64,000 nt of DNA, taken from positions 3,014,001 through 3,078,000 of the forward strand of contig JAYKKI010000126.1 of NCBI GenBank assembly GCA_039881145.1, read 5' to 3'. Under the pieces are notes generated by a model. It had not been told where the DNA came from. It did not search any database and saw only the letters and a program-made list of their open reading frames with translations. Positions 35,164 through 48,399 of the stretch are shown here, piece by piece. Source of the stretch: Druceiella hillmani. Its lineage: Eukaryota; Arthropoda; Insecta; Lepidoptera; Hepialidae. Every line of letters begins with the position of its first letter. Position 1 is the stretch's first letter. The position numbers were made by a program, and so were the translations under genes.

Positions 35164-35229
35164 TCATCTATTTCTCTAACGTATCTCTGAATAAAAATTT
35201 ATTCAGAGATACGTTAGAGAAATAGATGA
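35164..35229. repeat. Perfect 32-bp inverted repeat with 2-nt loop
   Basis: Arm 35164-35195 and arm 35198-35229 are exact reverse complements, with aa between them. Confidence 0.95.
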
Positions 35230-37594
35230 ATAAATACTTTCAACTATTCGTGTTTGAAAATATATTTGTTTACATTATTTTTGTTAACATTATTTTGCAT
35301 TTTCGTAAATATCGTATTTACAAATTTAAAATAGTTCATAACAGTGTGATGCATTAATTTGAAGGGATATTTTATAAGAAGGGATATTTCAAAATAATTA
35401 TTCTTAGTGGTGTCCATTTTTATCTAGTGAGAGAACCGTTGACAATGTCAAGTTAAAACGGTGGCCAGGCGTCACGTTGCCAAGATATATATTTCCTTAC
35501 GACATCAGAAAATAATAATGTGGTCAATGCATAAACTATTTGCAAAAATTGTTTTCTTTTTAAATATAATAGTCTAATATAGAAAGTAACTTTATATAAA
35601 CATGAAATGTATTATGATTAACTCCAAATAATTATTGTATTTGATAATAAGAAATAACTGTTTCAGTTTTATGGTAATTAGTAACAAATACGTTTCTTAA
35701 TACGTAAAAAGTTCTGAAAACCCAAAATATATCTTATGTTTCAAGTTTGTATAATTTTTTATATTTTGGTCGGAAAAATAAAAGAATTTTAACAAGTAGT
35801 ATTAATACGTAAATTAAAAATAGCAAGTTACCTTGCATAAAGTTTTTCGGAAATATCATAATATTCTTCTTTGAATTTTTAAAACAAATTAATATTTTTA
35901 AAATTATCTATGTCAATAATATACTATTTTGGTCTAAAATAAAAAATAGATACTAAAAGTTTATTTTTCATGTAAACAGCCTCTTAGAAATAAAACTGGT
36001 AAATATATTAAGAAAATATTATTAAAAATTCAACTTGCAAAACTGGCAGTGGATTGATTGATGCTTACGTCTCCGCCATTTTTATTCAAACTTTCGAGAC
36101 TCATACAAGGCAAACGTCATTTCCCTTCGAGGACAGGTAATCTTGAATGTCCAAAAGTTTCTAAGCCCACTTAATTCAACGATTGAATAGACGATAAGAA
36201 GCGCAATCCCAAAAGAAACCGATACCACAAACATTTGTTCATTCGTCAAGATACTTTTATGTTTACACTAATATATATTCGGTTGACAACAATAAGCCCC
36301 TCATCACAGCTCACACATTCATGTTGGGTAATAAATAAAATCAATCTCCAATTATATAAGCACCGTAGTTATCCAACACATCTCGCCAAAGAAGTGTATG
36401 CAGAGAAAACATACCTTCTTTGCAGAATTCTTTGGACTAAAAATTTGGGAAAATTGAACCCTAAGATGGTTTGCGTCTCTATATTTTTTTCGCGTAAATA
36501 ATTATAGAAGTGAGCTAAACAAAGGAAGGGGAGGCAGGGAAAGGCAGGGGAGTATGAAGATAGTAAGATACTTTAGACATTTATTCTTCTGGAGTTGATG
36601 AGGTGTTAGCTCATGGAAACAAAACATAATATTTTCAGTTGCTTCTCAAAGTATTAAATAGTTTTCTATTACATTATTAGAGCATATAAGTAGCTCTACC
36701 AAATAATGTGAACTGAATCTGGTACAGTAAGTCTTTATTTTTTTTCTTTTCCTAAAAATAATACGTAAGGTTGCCCAAGATAAGGATTTTGGGAGAGACC
36801 AAATATTTTTCTTTGAATCTTTAAAACCAATTTTTTATTGTGTGATTGGAGCGTTTCGCCTTCATCCATCGTTATGCATATTGCATGTTGCTTCGCTTTC
36901 TTTTTGCTCTAAATGGAAATAACAAACAAGAGTACTCTAAGCTCTCTTCGTGAAATTATCGTTTTTTTCTTTATTTTTACCCGCCGTAATTCACCGAAAC
37001 CCCAAACATAAGATTTACCTGGGCGTCTTTATCCTTTTGTTATTGCAGAATATATTAACAATATTAAATAAATAAAGCGAGCGTAATGATAAAAAAAACC
37101 TGAAAGAAAAATCATTCTGATACGCTTGTTAATATCATTGTATTAATATTTACTCGAAATCGCAAGGGAATGTAGAATCGTGTTTTCTTCTTTTCCTACA
37201 TACGCGAACTTTGAGTCAAGTTGCTTTTCTTGTAATTTAAACGTTATACATTTTTTTCATAAATTTTGGTTATGTTTTTAGATATCAAACTAATATGCTT
37301 TTTTAAATATAGAATTCCGTATCGATCCCAGTAAAATAAAACACTTATATCCCTGGCGAAAACCAGATTTATCCTTTTGATTTTCTGTCATAGTTTTTTT
37401 AAAATCTGGATTAGTTAATATAGAGACTTAAAATTAAGCATCTTCATATATAAATGAATAAAAACATTTCGCCTTTAATATAACCTTAATATACGTACGG
37501 TAGATTTACTACAAGAGAAATATCTTCTAATCAACCATAGCCAAGAAATCATCACCATCATCGGTCGGAAAATGTTTACTACTGAATGAAGACT
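35230..37594. other. Unassigned AT-rich sequence
   Basis: A plus frame of 88 codons at 36235-36501 has no recognised motif. A GGGGAGGC-type purine patch lies at 36525-36552. Nothing else is supportable. Confidence 0.45.
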
Positions 37595-37832
37595 CATCAT
37601 TGCTTTGCGCAATGACTGATTCTGTGTTGCATGCATTTAACGGATTTCCGCAATCTTTACCAAGTCATCCATTGAGGCCATCCCATGTATCTTTCAGTAC
37701 TTGGTCGTCATTCAAGAACATTTATTACCCAACGATCGTTGGTTCTGTACTTTATTTTGCCTATCAATTGCCACTTCAACCTCATATTCCTACCAGTTAC
37801 TTCGGTGACCTTAATTTTCCTATAGATCTCCT
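37595..37832 (-). pseudogene. RTE-type LINE endonuclease/reverse transcriptase C-terminal fragment
   Basis: Reading minus from 37830 gives EIYRKIKVTEVTGRNMRLKW, QLIGKIKYRTNDRWVINVLE, a stop, then RPST, GWPQWMT, a stop and CMQHRISHCAKQ. This follows the very common C-terminal pattern of insect RTE-like elements (KVTD-x8-LKW-x-W-x-GHIAR, R-W-x3-V-L-E-W-R-P, G-R-P-x-x-R-W-x-D, W-x2-x-A-Q-x-R). Stops and a lost GHIAR box show it is dead. The rest of the element is not visible upstream. Confidence 0.8.
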
Positions 37833-38094
37833 TATTACAGATAATCTAAGGATAAATAATGTTTAGTCGAGGAAATAATTAGTTTCGAGGTGGACTGCAT
37901 AATATTACATTTACTATAACGTGGACAATCATTTTATTTAATAATACAATATTGAATATTTACAAAAATGGCCAAAATTTCATATTTATTTCATAAAAAA
38001 GGAAAATGACGACGTATTGAGGAAAACTCACGAAGGCTGAAGTGTAATGTTAAATTTAATGCACTATATATTTTCTGTCAAACGGTTTTTTCAT
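37833..38094. other. AT-rich spacer
   Basis: Nothing recognised. Confidence 0.4.
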
Positions 38095-38430
38095 AGAGGT
38101 TACTGCTTGATAAATATTTCGGTGATTTGGATATAAGTGAAGATCGATAGAATAAATTTTCAGAGGTTACTGCTTGATAAAGAATTAGGTGATTTGGATA
38201 TAAGTGAAGATGGATAGAATAAACTTTCGGAGAGGTTACTGCTTGATAAAGAATTAGGTGATTTGGATATAAGTGAAGATGGATAGAATAAACTTTCGGA
38301 GAGGTTACTGCTTGATAAAGAATTAGGTGATTTGGATATAAGTGAAGATGGATAGAATAAACTTTCGGAGAGGTTACTGCTTGATAAAGAATTAGGTGAT
38401 TTGGATATAAGTAAAGACCGATATAATAAA
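38095..38430. repeat. Tandem array, five copies of a 67-69-bp unit
   Basis: Units start agaggttactgcttgata at 38095, 38162, 38231, 38300 and 38369. The middle three are virtually identical, the first and last diverged. Sixty-nine is a multiple of three. One frame reads RLLLDKELGDLDISEDG, a stop (TAG), then NKLSE in every unit, so the array is periodic at the protein level but interrupted once per unit. Confidence 0.95.
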
Positions 38431-39672
38431 TTTATACATTCCTATATTTGATAGGTTTTTAACGTCAACATATGAGCATAATATATATTAAGGGAAAATG
38501 TATGACTGTTTTCATCCTGGCTTGTTTTATTGTAATAATCTAGCGGAATACCTGCACCAATGTGCCGGGTTTTCGGCATTTAAATATGGAATATGCTGCT
38601 AAACTCTTGACCACTTATTAAATCCTATTCTTTCCTTGCGTTTCTCTCTCATACCGTGTCATTTTTGTCAATATAATTACCTAAATTAGTGTTTGGCCAA
38701 ATTTTACTAATTTTTTCATTTTTAAATCATATTTCAATTGTTTAATTATACTTTTTAAAGGCGAACTTTAAGAAACTTAAGAACAGATGTCGGTATATTT
38801 TACTGATTAAATTTGACGCAGTAGCAAAATTAAAATAATTAATTAGGATATTTGTAATTGAGTGTCGAAAAATTTATACCATTTTCATTGTGAGGATAAT
38901 GATTAATTCATCCGATGATTTGTTATATGTTATAATAATTCGTCCGATGATTTTGTATGAAATAATTATATGCTTGCGACAATTATTAAATCGTGATCGA
39001 CAATAAATTTTCATGACAAAGAAACTTTAAAGATATTGTTTAGGCTACACGTATTCCAACAAAAAAGTTAATAGAATATATTTGAATTTTATCTTTGAAT
39101 AAAATTAGTTTTGACATACTTTACGTCGCTATAACATAAAATAAAACCTTGTAAGAGTTAATTAACAGCGCAAATAAAGTCGATATATTTTTGCAAGACT
39201 TATTTTGCAAGAGTAGATAAGAATTTCGTCATTAATTATAATTAAGGTGGGCTTTTTTAAATTTAATTACAAATACGTACGTAATTGTTGTACACATAAA
39301 ATAATATGTATAATTAAAGATTTTAATTGTGCCAATTTATCGCAGTTGTGATCTATGAAGGTTCATTGACTTGGATAGGCCTGCAGAGGGAGGACGTGTT
39401 TTACTCGTAGTTCTTTTAGATGAAAACGCTTTTAGACCCTAAATCTCTAAAATGTTAAAACATATTATACCATTAGAATAAATATATGAAATAAAAATTA
39501 TGTGTGTACTTATGTACACGCGTTATAAGTTATATTTGGTATAATACAAGAGTAACCGTATTTGGCATGCAAATATTAAAAGGATATGAAACAATAAAAG
39601 GACTGGAGCTTGATTATAAATACCGTTAATATATCAATGAAGTAATTAAATTTTGAAAATTAAAATTTAACA
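38431..39672. other. Unassigned AT-rich sequence
   Basis: A small direct repeat, attcatccgatgatttgt / attcgtccgatgattttgt, occurs near 38908-38955. No other feature. Confidence 0.5.
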
Positions 39673-40049
39673 TTTATTTGACAGATGAGTGGCCCTCCAT
39701 TTTATTTTCTGTTGGCTTTCCATTAAAAGCCAATCTTCTGCCAGACCGTTTCCAAATCATTGCGCTTCAATATTATTATTTTCCCATATGGAGTAGTAAA
39801 AATTTTTATCTTTTTTATCTAAAATTGCAATTATTATCATTTAATGTGAAATAATAATTAATATTATCATTAATAATAATACTATTAAGTTATATAATTA
39901 ATTAAATTTTATTATTTTAAAAATTTAAATAAATTCTTAGCATTCAATTTAATATAAACATGTGTGTATAAAAACGGTCTGCTGGATGATTAGCTCACAA
40001 TGGAAAGCCAGCAAAAAAATTAAATGGTGGACCGCTCATGTCAAATAAA
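39673..40049. mobile_element. MITE, 377 bp, with long imperfect TIRs
   Basis: The left arm (tttatttgacagatgagtgg, then ctccatttta, ttggctttccatt) and right arm (caatggaaagccagc, aaatggtgg, gctcatgtcaaataaa) are inverted repeats over about 60 bp. A second inverted pair lies further in (gccagaccgttt versus aaaacggtctgctgg). The centre is pure AT with taataat repeats. A target duplication could not be fixed. Confidence 0.8.
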
Positions 40050-40604
40050 CTATGTAAATATACATTTAGTGAGCAACTTCATTAATCTATTTTTGTTGTA
40101 TTCGTAAAATTTCACTCTCGTCATATTTTCATTACCTCCGAAAGAAGTTATAACTTCAAAAAAATAATATTGTAACTAAATGAGTCATATTTCAAAAATT
40201 AATATAATTTAATATATCTAGTGTGTATTTAACATTTTATTTCTATTAAAACCAAAATCTATTTTTTCAACGCTCTCACGATATTGGTATTGATAGATAG
40301 ATATTTTAATTATTACACAATTTGATATTTCAAACAATATTGAAATAATAGTATTGGACGTCAATGAAAAATAATATTGGGTCTCAACTTCAATCGTCAA
40401 TATTTATTTATTCTCAGGATTTACACAAGGAATTTTTTTATCCCAATATATCGAAATAAAACTTCTCTAGGCGCGACTTGAGAGCAACTCAGATTTATTT
40501 TGGATGGAAATAATGTTATGTCTACAGTTTGTTTACGCTGCTTCCTGTATCTGAATGCATCGACTGACTATAGAATTTCGTGAGTATACGAGTTAAATAC
40601 ATAT

Positions 40605-40850
40605 ACAGGGTTAAATTTTGTTCAGTGACCAAATTTTAAGGATCGATTTAGAGTCGGCAACTACATCATAAAATGAGAAAAAACGTAATTTTTTAAACTT
40701 ATTTTAACAAACCCGCTTTAATAAAATGCGGGAATGTTAGGAAAAGTTGAAAACAAATAGTTTTTTTTAATGTTTCTTTATATTATCATTTAGTTGCTCC
40801 TGATCGCTTATTAAAATTAGGTCACTGACCAAAATTTATTCCTATGTATA
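40605..40850. mobile_element. MITE, ~245 bp, TIR containing tcagtgacc
   Basis: The left end cagggttaaattttgttcag, followed by tgaccaaattttaa, is inverted at the right end as ttaaaattaggtcactgacc, followed by aaaatttattcc. TA flanks both sides (ta-cagg and cc-ta). No coding capacity. Confidence 0.7.
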
Positions 40851-40943
40851 TACTTGAATTTATATCTGTTCAATTTTTATAGAGTTTAATACTAATCATT
40901 ATATTGTTTGGAAGTGTATACTTACAATGAAGATGAGATTTCG

Positions 40944-40990
40944 AAATGGAATTGCTTAATGGGTCCACTACCCATTAAGCAATTCCATTT
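40944..40990. repeat. Perfect 21-bp inverted repeat, 5-nt loop
   Basis: aaatggaattgcttaatggg plus t, loop ccact, then its reverse complement. It stands at the left edge of the 129-bp array, and its arm resembles part of the array unit (cttaatgggt). Confidence 0.95.
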
Positions 40991-41670
40991 TTCGTCAACT
41001 GTGATTCAAAATATTTTTACTGGTAGTTGTTACTTTTCAAAACCATCAATCCATCGACCAGTTCAGGGTCTGATGATGAGTTTTGGAGATGAACAATGGA
41101 AATCCCTAACGGATGGTCGTAAATCAACTGTGATTCAAGATATTTGCTACTGATAGTTGTGTTACTGTGAAAAATGACTTGACCATCGACCAGGTCAGAT
41201 TTTAGTGATGAGTCCTGGAGATGAATAATGTAACTTCTTAATGAGTGGTACCAAATCAATCGTGATTCAATATATTTGTTACCGGTAGTTCTCTGCAAAA
41301 TAATTACACCATTGACTAGTCAGGTTTTCATGAGAGTTCTGAAGATGAACAATGTAACTTCTTAAAGGATGGTAGTACATCAAATGTAGTTCAAGATATT
41401 TGCTATGGATGGTTATTACCTTACAAAATAACTGCACCATCGACAAGGTCAGGATCTGATGATGAGTTCTGGAGATGAACAATATAACTCCTTAACGGAT
41501 GGACTTAAATCTACCGTGGCTTAAGATATTGGTTACTGATAGTTATTACTTTACAAAATAACTACACCATCGATGAGGTCAGGGTCTGATGGTGAATTCT
41601 GGAGATTAATAATGTTATTCTTTTACGAATGGTACTAAATCAACCGTGATTCAAGATATTTGTTTCTTTC
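40986..41670 (-). repeat. Minisatellite array, five to six units of ~129 bp
   Basis: The marker 'gattcaagatattt' or a variant occurs at 41003, 41132, 41264, 41388, 41518 and 41648 (periods 124-132). On the minus strand, units give the recurring peptide pattern ES-LI-Y-HPLR-YIVHLQNSS-D-LVDG; two such frames (41017-41298, 41279-41482) overlap. Units are diverged, with frameshifts between them. I recall related minisatellites in moths, but do not claim a protein. Confidence 0.9.
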
Positions 41671-41982
41671 CTCCCCCCCTCTCTCTCTTTTTCTCTCTGC
41701 CGTTTTATTCCTTAATGTATACTTATAAATTGGGGTTCAGATCGCTAAAGAAGTTTTATGTCTGTCACGTGTGTTGAGTTGCACGTGTAATTTTTAGTAA
41801 TACCTCCCACAACCGTCAAAGAAGTTTTACTTCAACCGTGCGTAAAGGTTACTCCCGTTCATATTTTTTGACTGAATACAGCGAAATAAGTATGTTTCAT
41901 TGAGAAACAACTTTCGGTACGATACTTTGATTCACAGTGTGGTGTCCCCTTTTATGCTGCTATCGTTACGCGGAAAGTGTAA
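41671..41982. other. Short pyrimidine run and spacer
   Basis: A ctccccccctctctctc run at 41673-41700. The phrase 'aaagaagttttact/atg' is repeated near 41750 and 41820. Nothing coding. Confidence 0.4.
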
Positions 41983-42075
41983 TACCGTAACTTGCATACA
42001 CGTAACTTGAATACCGTAATTTGAATAACGTACTGTAACTTGCATACCGTAACTTGAATACCGTAACTTAAGATA
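41983..42075. repeat. Short minisatellite, unit about taccgtaacttgaa
   Basis: Roughly six variants of a 13-15-nt unit (taccgtaacttgcata, acgtaacttgaa, taccgtaatttgaat and so on). Confidence 0.9.
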
Positions 42076-42316
42076 CGAAAAGATGTAGGTAGAAATCAAT
42101 ACAAACAAATGATATTTTCTTATTCTTAATGTAAAATACCTTATCATCCGTAATACACAGATAACACCACTAATCACTATTAACATGACTAATGTTTTGG
42201 GTTCTTTTTTCGTCCTTCACATTGTTTCGGTATATTTTATGGGTTCTGTGTACAATGTGTAACAACCAACTAAATGAGTGGGTATAAAGAAAATATATCA
42301 CTTGTAATCTTTGTAC

Positions 42317-42427
42317 TAGAGACCCGCTGACAAGTTCAGTTACTGAAGTTTAGAGACCCGCTGACAAGTTCAGTTACTGAAGTTTCACAGTAGGATACAA
42401 TTTTTTTTTACAGTAGGATACAATTAA
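42317..42427. repeat. Two adjacent tandem duplications (34 bp and ~25 bp)
   Basis: The 34-bp unit tagagacccgctgacaagtt... is duplicated exactly at 42317 and 42351. Directly after it, cagtaggatacaatt occurs twice, separated by a T-run. Confidence 0.93.
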
Positions 42428-43214
42428 ATTAAATTAAGCGTATCTAGAGAGTGATTCCACTTCTCATACGTCACTGTTAAAAGTGGTAATATTGGGGATG
42501 GAGCGGTTAGCAGAAAAAACATAGTTATTCTGCTGGTAACGCTTGTATGCTTATGTTTATCTTACTTCAGTTAATATAGAACAATATTAATTTAAAAAAT
42601 CGGTCAACTGTAAACTATACTTGTAGTGTTCCATGAAATCAGCCATCATTTAAATTATAATGCACTCGGATTACATGCAGCGCTGTTAAAACGCTACCGT
42701 GCTACCAGCAGCCTATGGCACCAGTACCGTATCACATCGTGTATGCGCGGAGCAGAATGGCAAGCGTTTCGACTGAGCCAAATTAAAAACTTTAAAAAAT
42801 TTCTAAAGATAAAAGTAGATCCTTGCATCGTGTCATAATTTTTTTTGACGAAAAACTTTTTCTCTAAAACCGATCATTCGGTAGTTAGGTTAAAAAAACA
42901 ATTGATTTTGTTTATTCTTTTTAATCGGACCAGAATTCAATTCATTTATAATAATTTTAGTTCATTCTATGTCTAATTCGTAATGTTCATGATATTTTTC
43001 TGATTTTTCTGGGCGATCTTTAAGTGATAAGGGGGAAGGGGTGTGGTAGAAATAATAGAAAAGTTTTAAACGTTTTTCCCGCAAAATGTTTAAATGAATT
43101 CACAAAATATATTCGTTGAATTCGTGCTTGAATGAGTTTTCAATTGACACCTTGCATGGTCTCCTTGGAATTTTTTTGTGCCTCAATTTATCCCTCTAAA
43201 ATTAATCTCACGAT
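42428..43214. other. Unassigned sequence
   Basis: A 70-codon plus frame at 42626-42838 crosses a GC-richer patch (cgtgctaccagcagcctatggc) but shows no motif. No feature is claimed. Confidence 0.4.
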
Positions 43215-43392
43215 TCAAAATTGAAATGTTCACGTTTGTAATCGGACAACTATACTTATGTCTGTGCGAAATTTAAATTTTATCCAATATTTTCCCAGAA
43301 AATCGCCAGTGACATAGGGACGGACGGACACCGAAGTGATTCCACAAGTGTTCCGCTTTGACAATTATGCTACGGAACATTAAAAAGGTACT
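43215..43392 (+). repeat. Lepidopteran-type retroposon 3' tail, copy 5
   Basis: Contains cccagaaaatcgccagtgac, then atagggacggacggac, gaagtgattcc and tacggaacattaaaaa. It is the copy with the clearest 'gccagtgacatagggacggac' block. Confidence 0.7.
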
Positions 43393-44297
43393 TCGACTCT
43401 GATAGTGATAATAGTGCAGTTACTAATAAAGAAATTTTCAAAGGAGACCGGTGAAAATGTAGCGTTATAGAAATGTAATATAAGTTATGAAAAGCTTTTA
43501 TTTTTTACAATATAAAAAAACAAATCAATCCATAATACAAAATAAAAATACCGTCTTGGTAAATACGCTTAAATTTTATTTTGAACATAACAAGAATTGT
43601 TAATAAGACATGAAAACATCAATAAAAATTTAATAATACACACAATAACTACTTACAAACGATTTAAAAAAAAAATCATTATCCATTGATTTTTTTTAAT
43701 GTGTAGCCTTCATCCATTTTCCATTCGTAATATTTCTGAATTGACAAAATACATCCCTTTTCGTTTTTTTCGAGTTTTACGTGGTTTGGATGGTCTTGTC
43801 GGAACTGCCAATTTCTTGGATTAGTATGTTACATCTATGTATGGAGGATATAATCTGCAATTTGTATAATCTTGGTGGTTCTGTAGAAATAGCATATACA
43901 GACATCATGAAAAATAATGTTATTTTTCGTAGAGAAATACGAGGTTCAGATAATAGATTATTTAAATATAATTTTTAGAATGCTTGTTTTTTATTATCTT
44001 TATATAAGAGTGTCATTTCTATTCTCGTGACATGTGGGTCCAACCTTATACGAATTTTTGCCGGTCCCCTTTTTGAATAAAATTATATTTTTTGTTAGCG
44101 TCGTTCTAGAGTAAGATTTGTCAAATACATGTAGAATAAACTTTATCACACACATGTATAATCATTAATACATTTATCAGTATTGCGATATAAACAATAT
44201 AATAAAAACAAAATAAGTTGCTTTGGAAATTTAGCGAAATTATTTAATTTATCCATATCTTTTTATAACTTTCTACACGATAGGAAATTTTACATAA
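43393..44297. other. AT-rich spacer
   Basis: A 65-codon plus frame at 43781-43978 has no motif. Nothing else. Confidence 0.4.
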
Positions 44298-44311
44298 AAA
44301 CAAACTAATAT

Positions 44312-44568
44312 TGAATATATTTGGCGTTAATTTTGTAGAAATTCATTATTCACAATTAAATGAAACTACAGTATTATTTCTACATTATTTAAATTCTTTA
44401 CCATGACTTAGGTTTCGTTGTATGACATCTTGAAGTAGGCTATTAGCAAAGAATTTCTTTGCTAATAGCCCACCTGAAGATGTTGTCATACAACGAAACC
44501 TAGGTCCTGGTAAAGAAATTAAAGAAAGTAGGAATAATACTACATCACGCAGTTTCATTTAATTGTGA
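44312..44568. mobile_element. Fold-back element, copy C, with imperfect direct repeats
   Basis: It has the same ends as copies A and B (tgaatatatttggcg ... tttaattgtga). The flanks aaacaaactaatat (left) and aaacaaagtaaat (right) match imperfectly over about 13 nt. Arms are diverged. The right arm (44469-44510) keeps the CTGAAGA, stem II, GAAA, CCTAGG, TC order, but stem I no longer pairs fully (cctgg). Confidence 0.85.
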
Positions 44569-46470
<1,902 letters not shown>

Positions 46471-46671
46471 TTATGTTAAACATTTTTTAGTACCTACGTA
46501 GAGGTAATTAACATGTCCATCCTGTTGATAATATTCCTTCATTTGAATGTGATCGAGATTGGAAACAGAGTATAATGTTGATCCTCTTAGTAATTTTTCA
46601 TTTGGCGTGATAAGAGATGGACCAGTTATATTATTTGGCATTTCCCAAACTTTTAGAACAATTGTTGTCAC
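46471..46671 (-). other. Protein-like open frame at the edge of the 158-bp array
   Basis: The minus frame reads MTTIVLKVWEMPNNITGPSL, ITPNEKLLRGSTLYSVSNLD, HIQMKEYYQQDGHVNYLY and leads into GTAGGT or GTACTA donor-like sequence near 46495. Composition is protein-like. The first 35 residues are duplicated in the neighbouring array units with stops, so this may be the ancestral unit, with an adjoining exon or transposon piece. Family unknown. Confidence 0.3.
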
Positions 46672-47097
46672 GGGGCTGTCCTAGGTAACAAACTGGCTCA
46701 ATGTTTTTTTTGGAGATTCTAATCGCGAGTATAATGTTGATCCTCTTAGCCATTTTTCATTTGGCGTGATAAGAGATGTATCAGTTATATTATTTGGCAT
46801 TTCCTAAACTCTTAGACCAATTGTTGTCACGGGGCTGTCCTAGGTAACAAACTGCCTTAATGTTTTTTTGAGATTCTAACGACGAGTATAATGTTGATCC
46901 TCTTAGTCATTTTTCATTTGGCGTGATAAGAGATGGATCAGTTATATTATTTGGCATTTCCCAAACTTTTAGACCAATTGTTGTCATGGGGCTGTCCTAG
47001 ACAACAAATCGCCTCAATGTTTTTTTGAAGATTCTTACTCCGAGTATAATGTTGATCCTCTTGGTCATTTTACGTTTGGCGTGATAAGAGATGGACA
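46568..47097. repeat. Tandem array, ~3.3 copies of a 157-159-bp unit
   Basis: Units begin gagtataatgttgatcctct at 46568, 46727, 46884 and 47042. They share ttcatttggcgtgataagag and cacggggctgtcctagg. The last copy is truncated. Identity between units is high, so the array is young. Confidence 0.95.
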
Positions 47098-47855
47098 AAG
47101 TGAAACAATAGATAAATGGTTTTAGAAAAGTTTAAAGGGAGGAAATAATTTTTTATATTTTCAGAGCTATGTAAAGAAATTTGTTTATATAATATGGAAT
47201 AGCTTTTATTACGTATTTATGGGGTAAGTGTTAGAAGCATTAAAGGAGTTAAAATGTGTATTCAAATAATGCAATGCTCATAAATGTTAAATATTTTTAT
47301 TCAAAAAGTATATTTTTAATTAATACCGTACTGTAGAAGTGAAAAATTGGCAACCAATGCAATCGTACTGTGTATGTGAATTTTGAGTAGAGAATTTAAA
47401 AAAATAATTAACATTAATAGTAGTCGTCCACTACCTGAACATTCACGGAGGCAAATGAATTAGTCAAAATGATACTGTAGACATTCAGCTGATCATATTT
47501 TTCCACTTTGCTATACCAAATAATGTACTATAAATATGATATATTAATGCATACAAATAAGCTTCTCTTAAAACATTTTTTTTAATTCAATACAAAATGC
47601 ACCACATAATGTATAAATACACTTGTCTAGAGAGAAAATATGCGTTTTCATTATAAACGTGGACTTTATATACTGAGTTGGTATGCCTCGAAAGCGGGAG
47701 AGAAGTAGTTTATTTGAATTTTATTAATAAATTTTGTTATTTGAATTTTATTAATAAATTTTGTTATTTGAATTTTATTAATAAATACTATTTACAAAAA
47801 GAAATGATATAAAAAATAAAGAAGAAGAAAAAAATACAAACATCAAGATTTGATT
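47098..47855. repeat. AT-rich spacer with a 27-bp tandem repeat at 47711-47787
   Basis: The unit tttgttatttgaattttatt + aataaat is present almost three times at 47711-47787. The rest shows nothing. Confidence 0.85.
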
Positions 47856-47893
47856 GATTACGACATAAGTCTGACTAGACTTATGTCGTAATC
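47856..47893. repeat. Perfect 17-bp inverted repeat, 4-nt loop
   Basis: gattacgacataagtct, loop gact, then the reverse complement. Confidence 0.95.
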
Positions 47894-48399
47894 TAATGCT
47901 TTACCGCTGCCTCAATAACTCATCGGGCAAAGTGACGAAATAAAAATATTAATATATTTAATTACTAACTCGGACCCTCTATGTTCATCTCGTTTGGCCG
48001 TACTCGGTCTAACGCCGAATATACCCAAAGTAAAACCGTTTGACCATACTCGGCCCACCGCTGAGTATGCTTGACGCGAATTTGAAATCTTTTCTTATCA
48101 AAACTTATGGACAAGGTGAACCAAAAGTAGTTTTTACTTCAAAAAAATCATCTTTTTTTTATCTAAGAGCAGTTTTAATTTTATCAAAATTATCATCATT
48201 ATAAGCATTAGATTTAAACCTAGTTGGAAAGTCCGACGTCATTTTCAGAAATATACAGTAAAATTAGATATTTTTCAGAAAATAAATAAAATTGAGCTTG
48301 AGCTAAATTAAAGCACCTTGTGCTAAAAAGGGTTCAACGTCAACAAATATGAAAAAGAATTAGACTCAACTTTAAGATTCTTCCCTTCGTTTTGGAAAA
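47894..48399. other. Spacer with a short direct repeat
   Basis: 'gtttggccgtactcggtc...cgccgaatatac' and 'gtttgaccatactcggcc...cgctgagtatgc' (about 47992-48070) are two diverged copies of a unit of about 50 bp. Nothing else. Confidence 0.5.

Noticed and set aside
36235..36501. 88-codon plus frame
   Set aside because: No recognisable domain, no splice support, and no coding-like neighbours.
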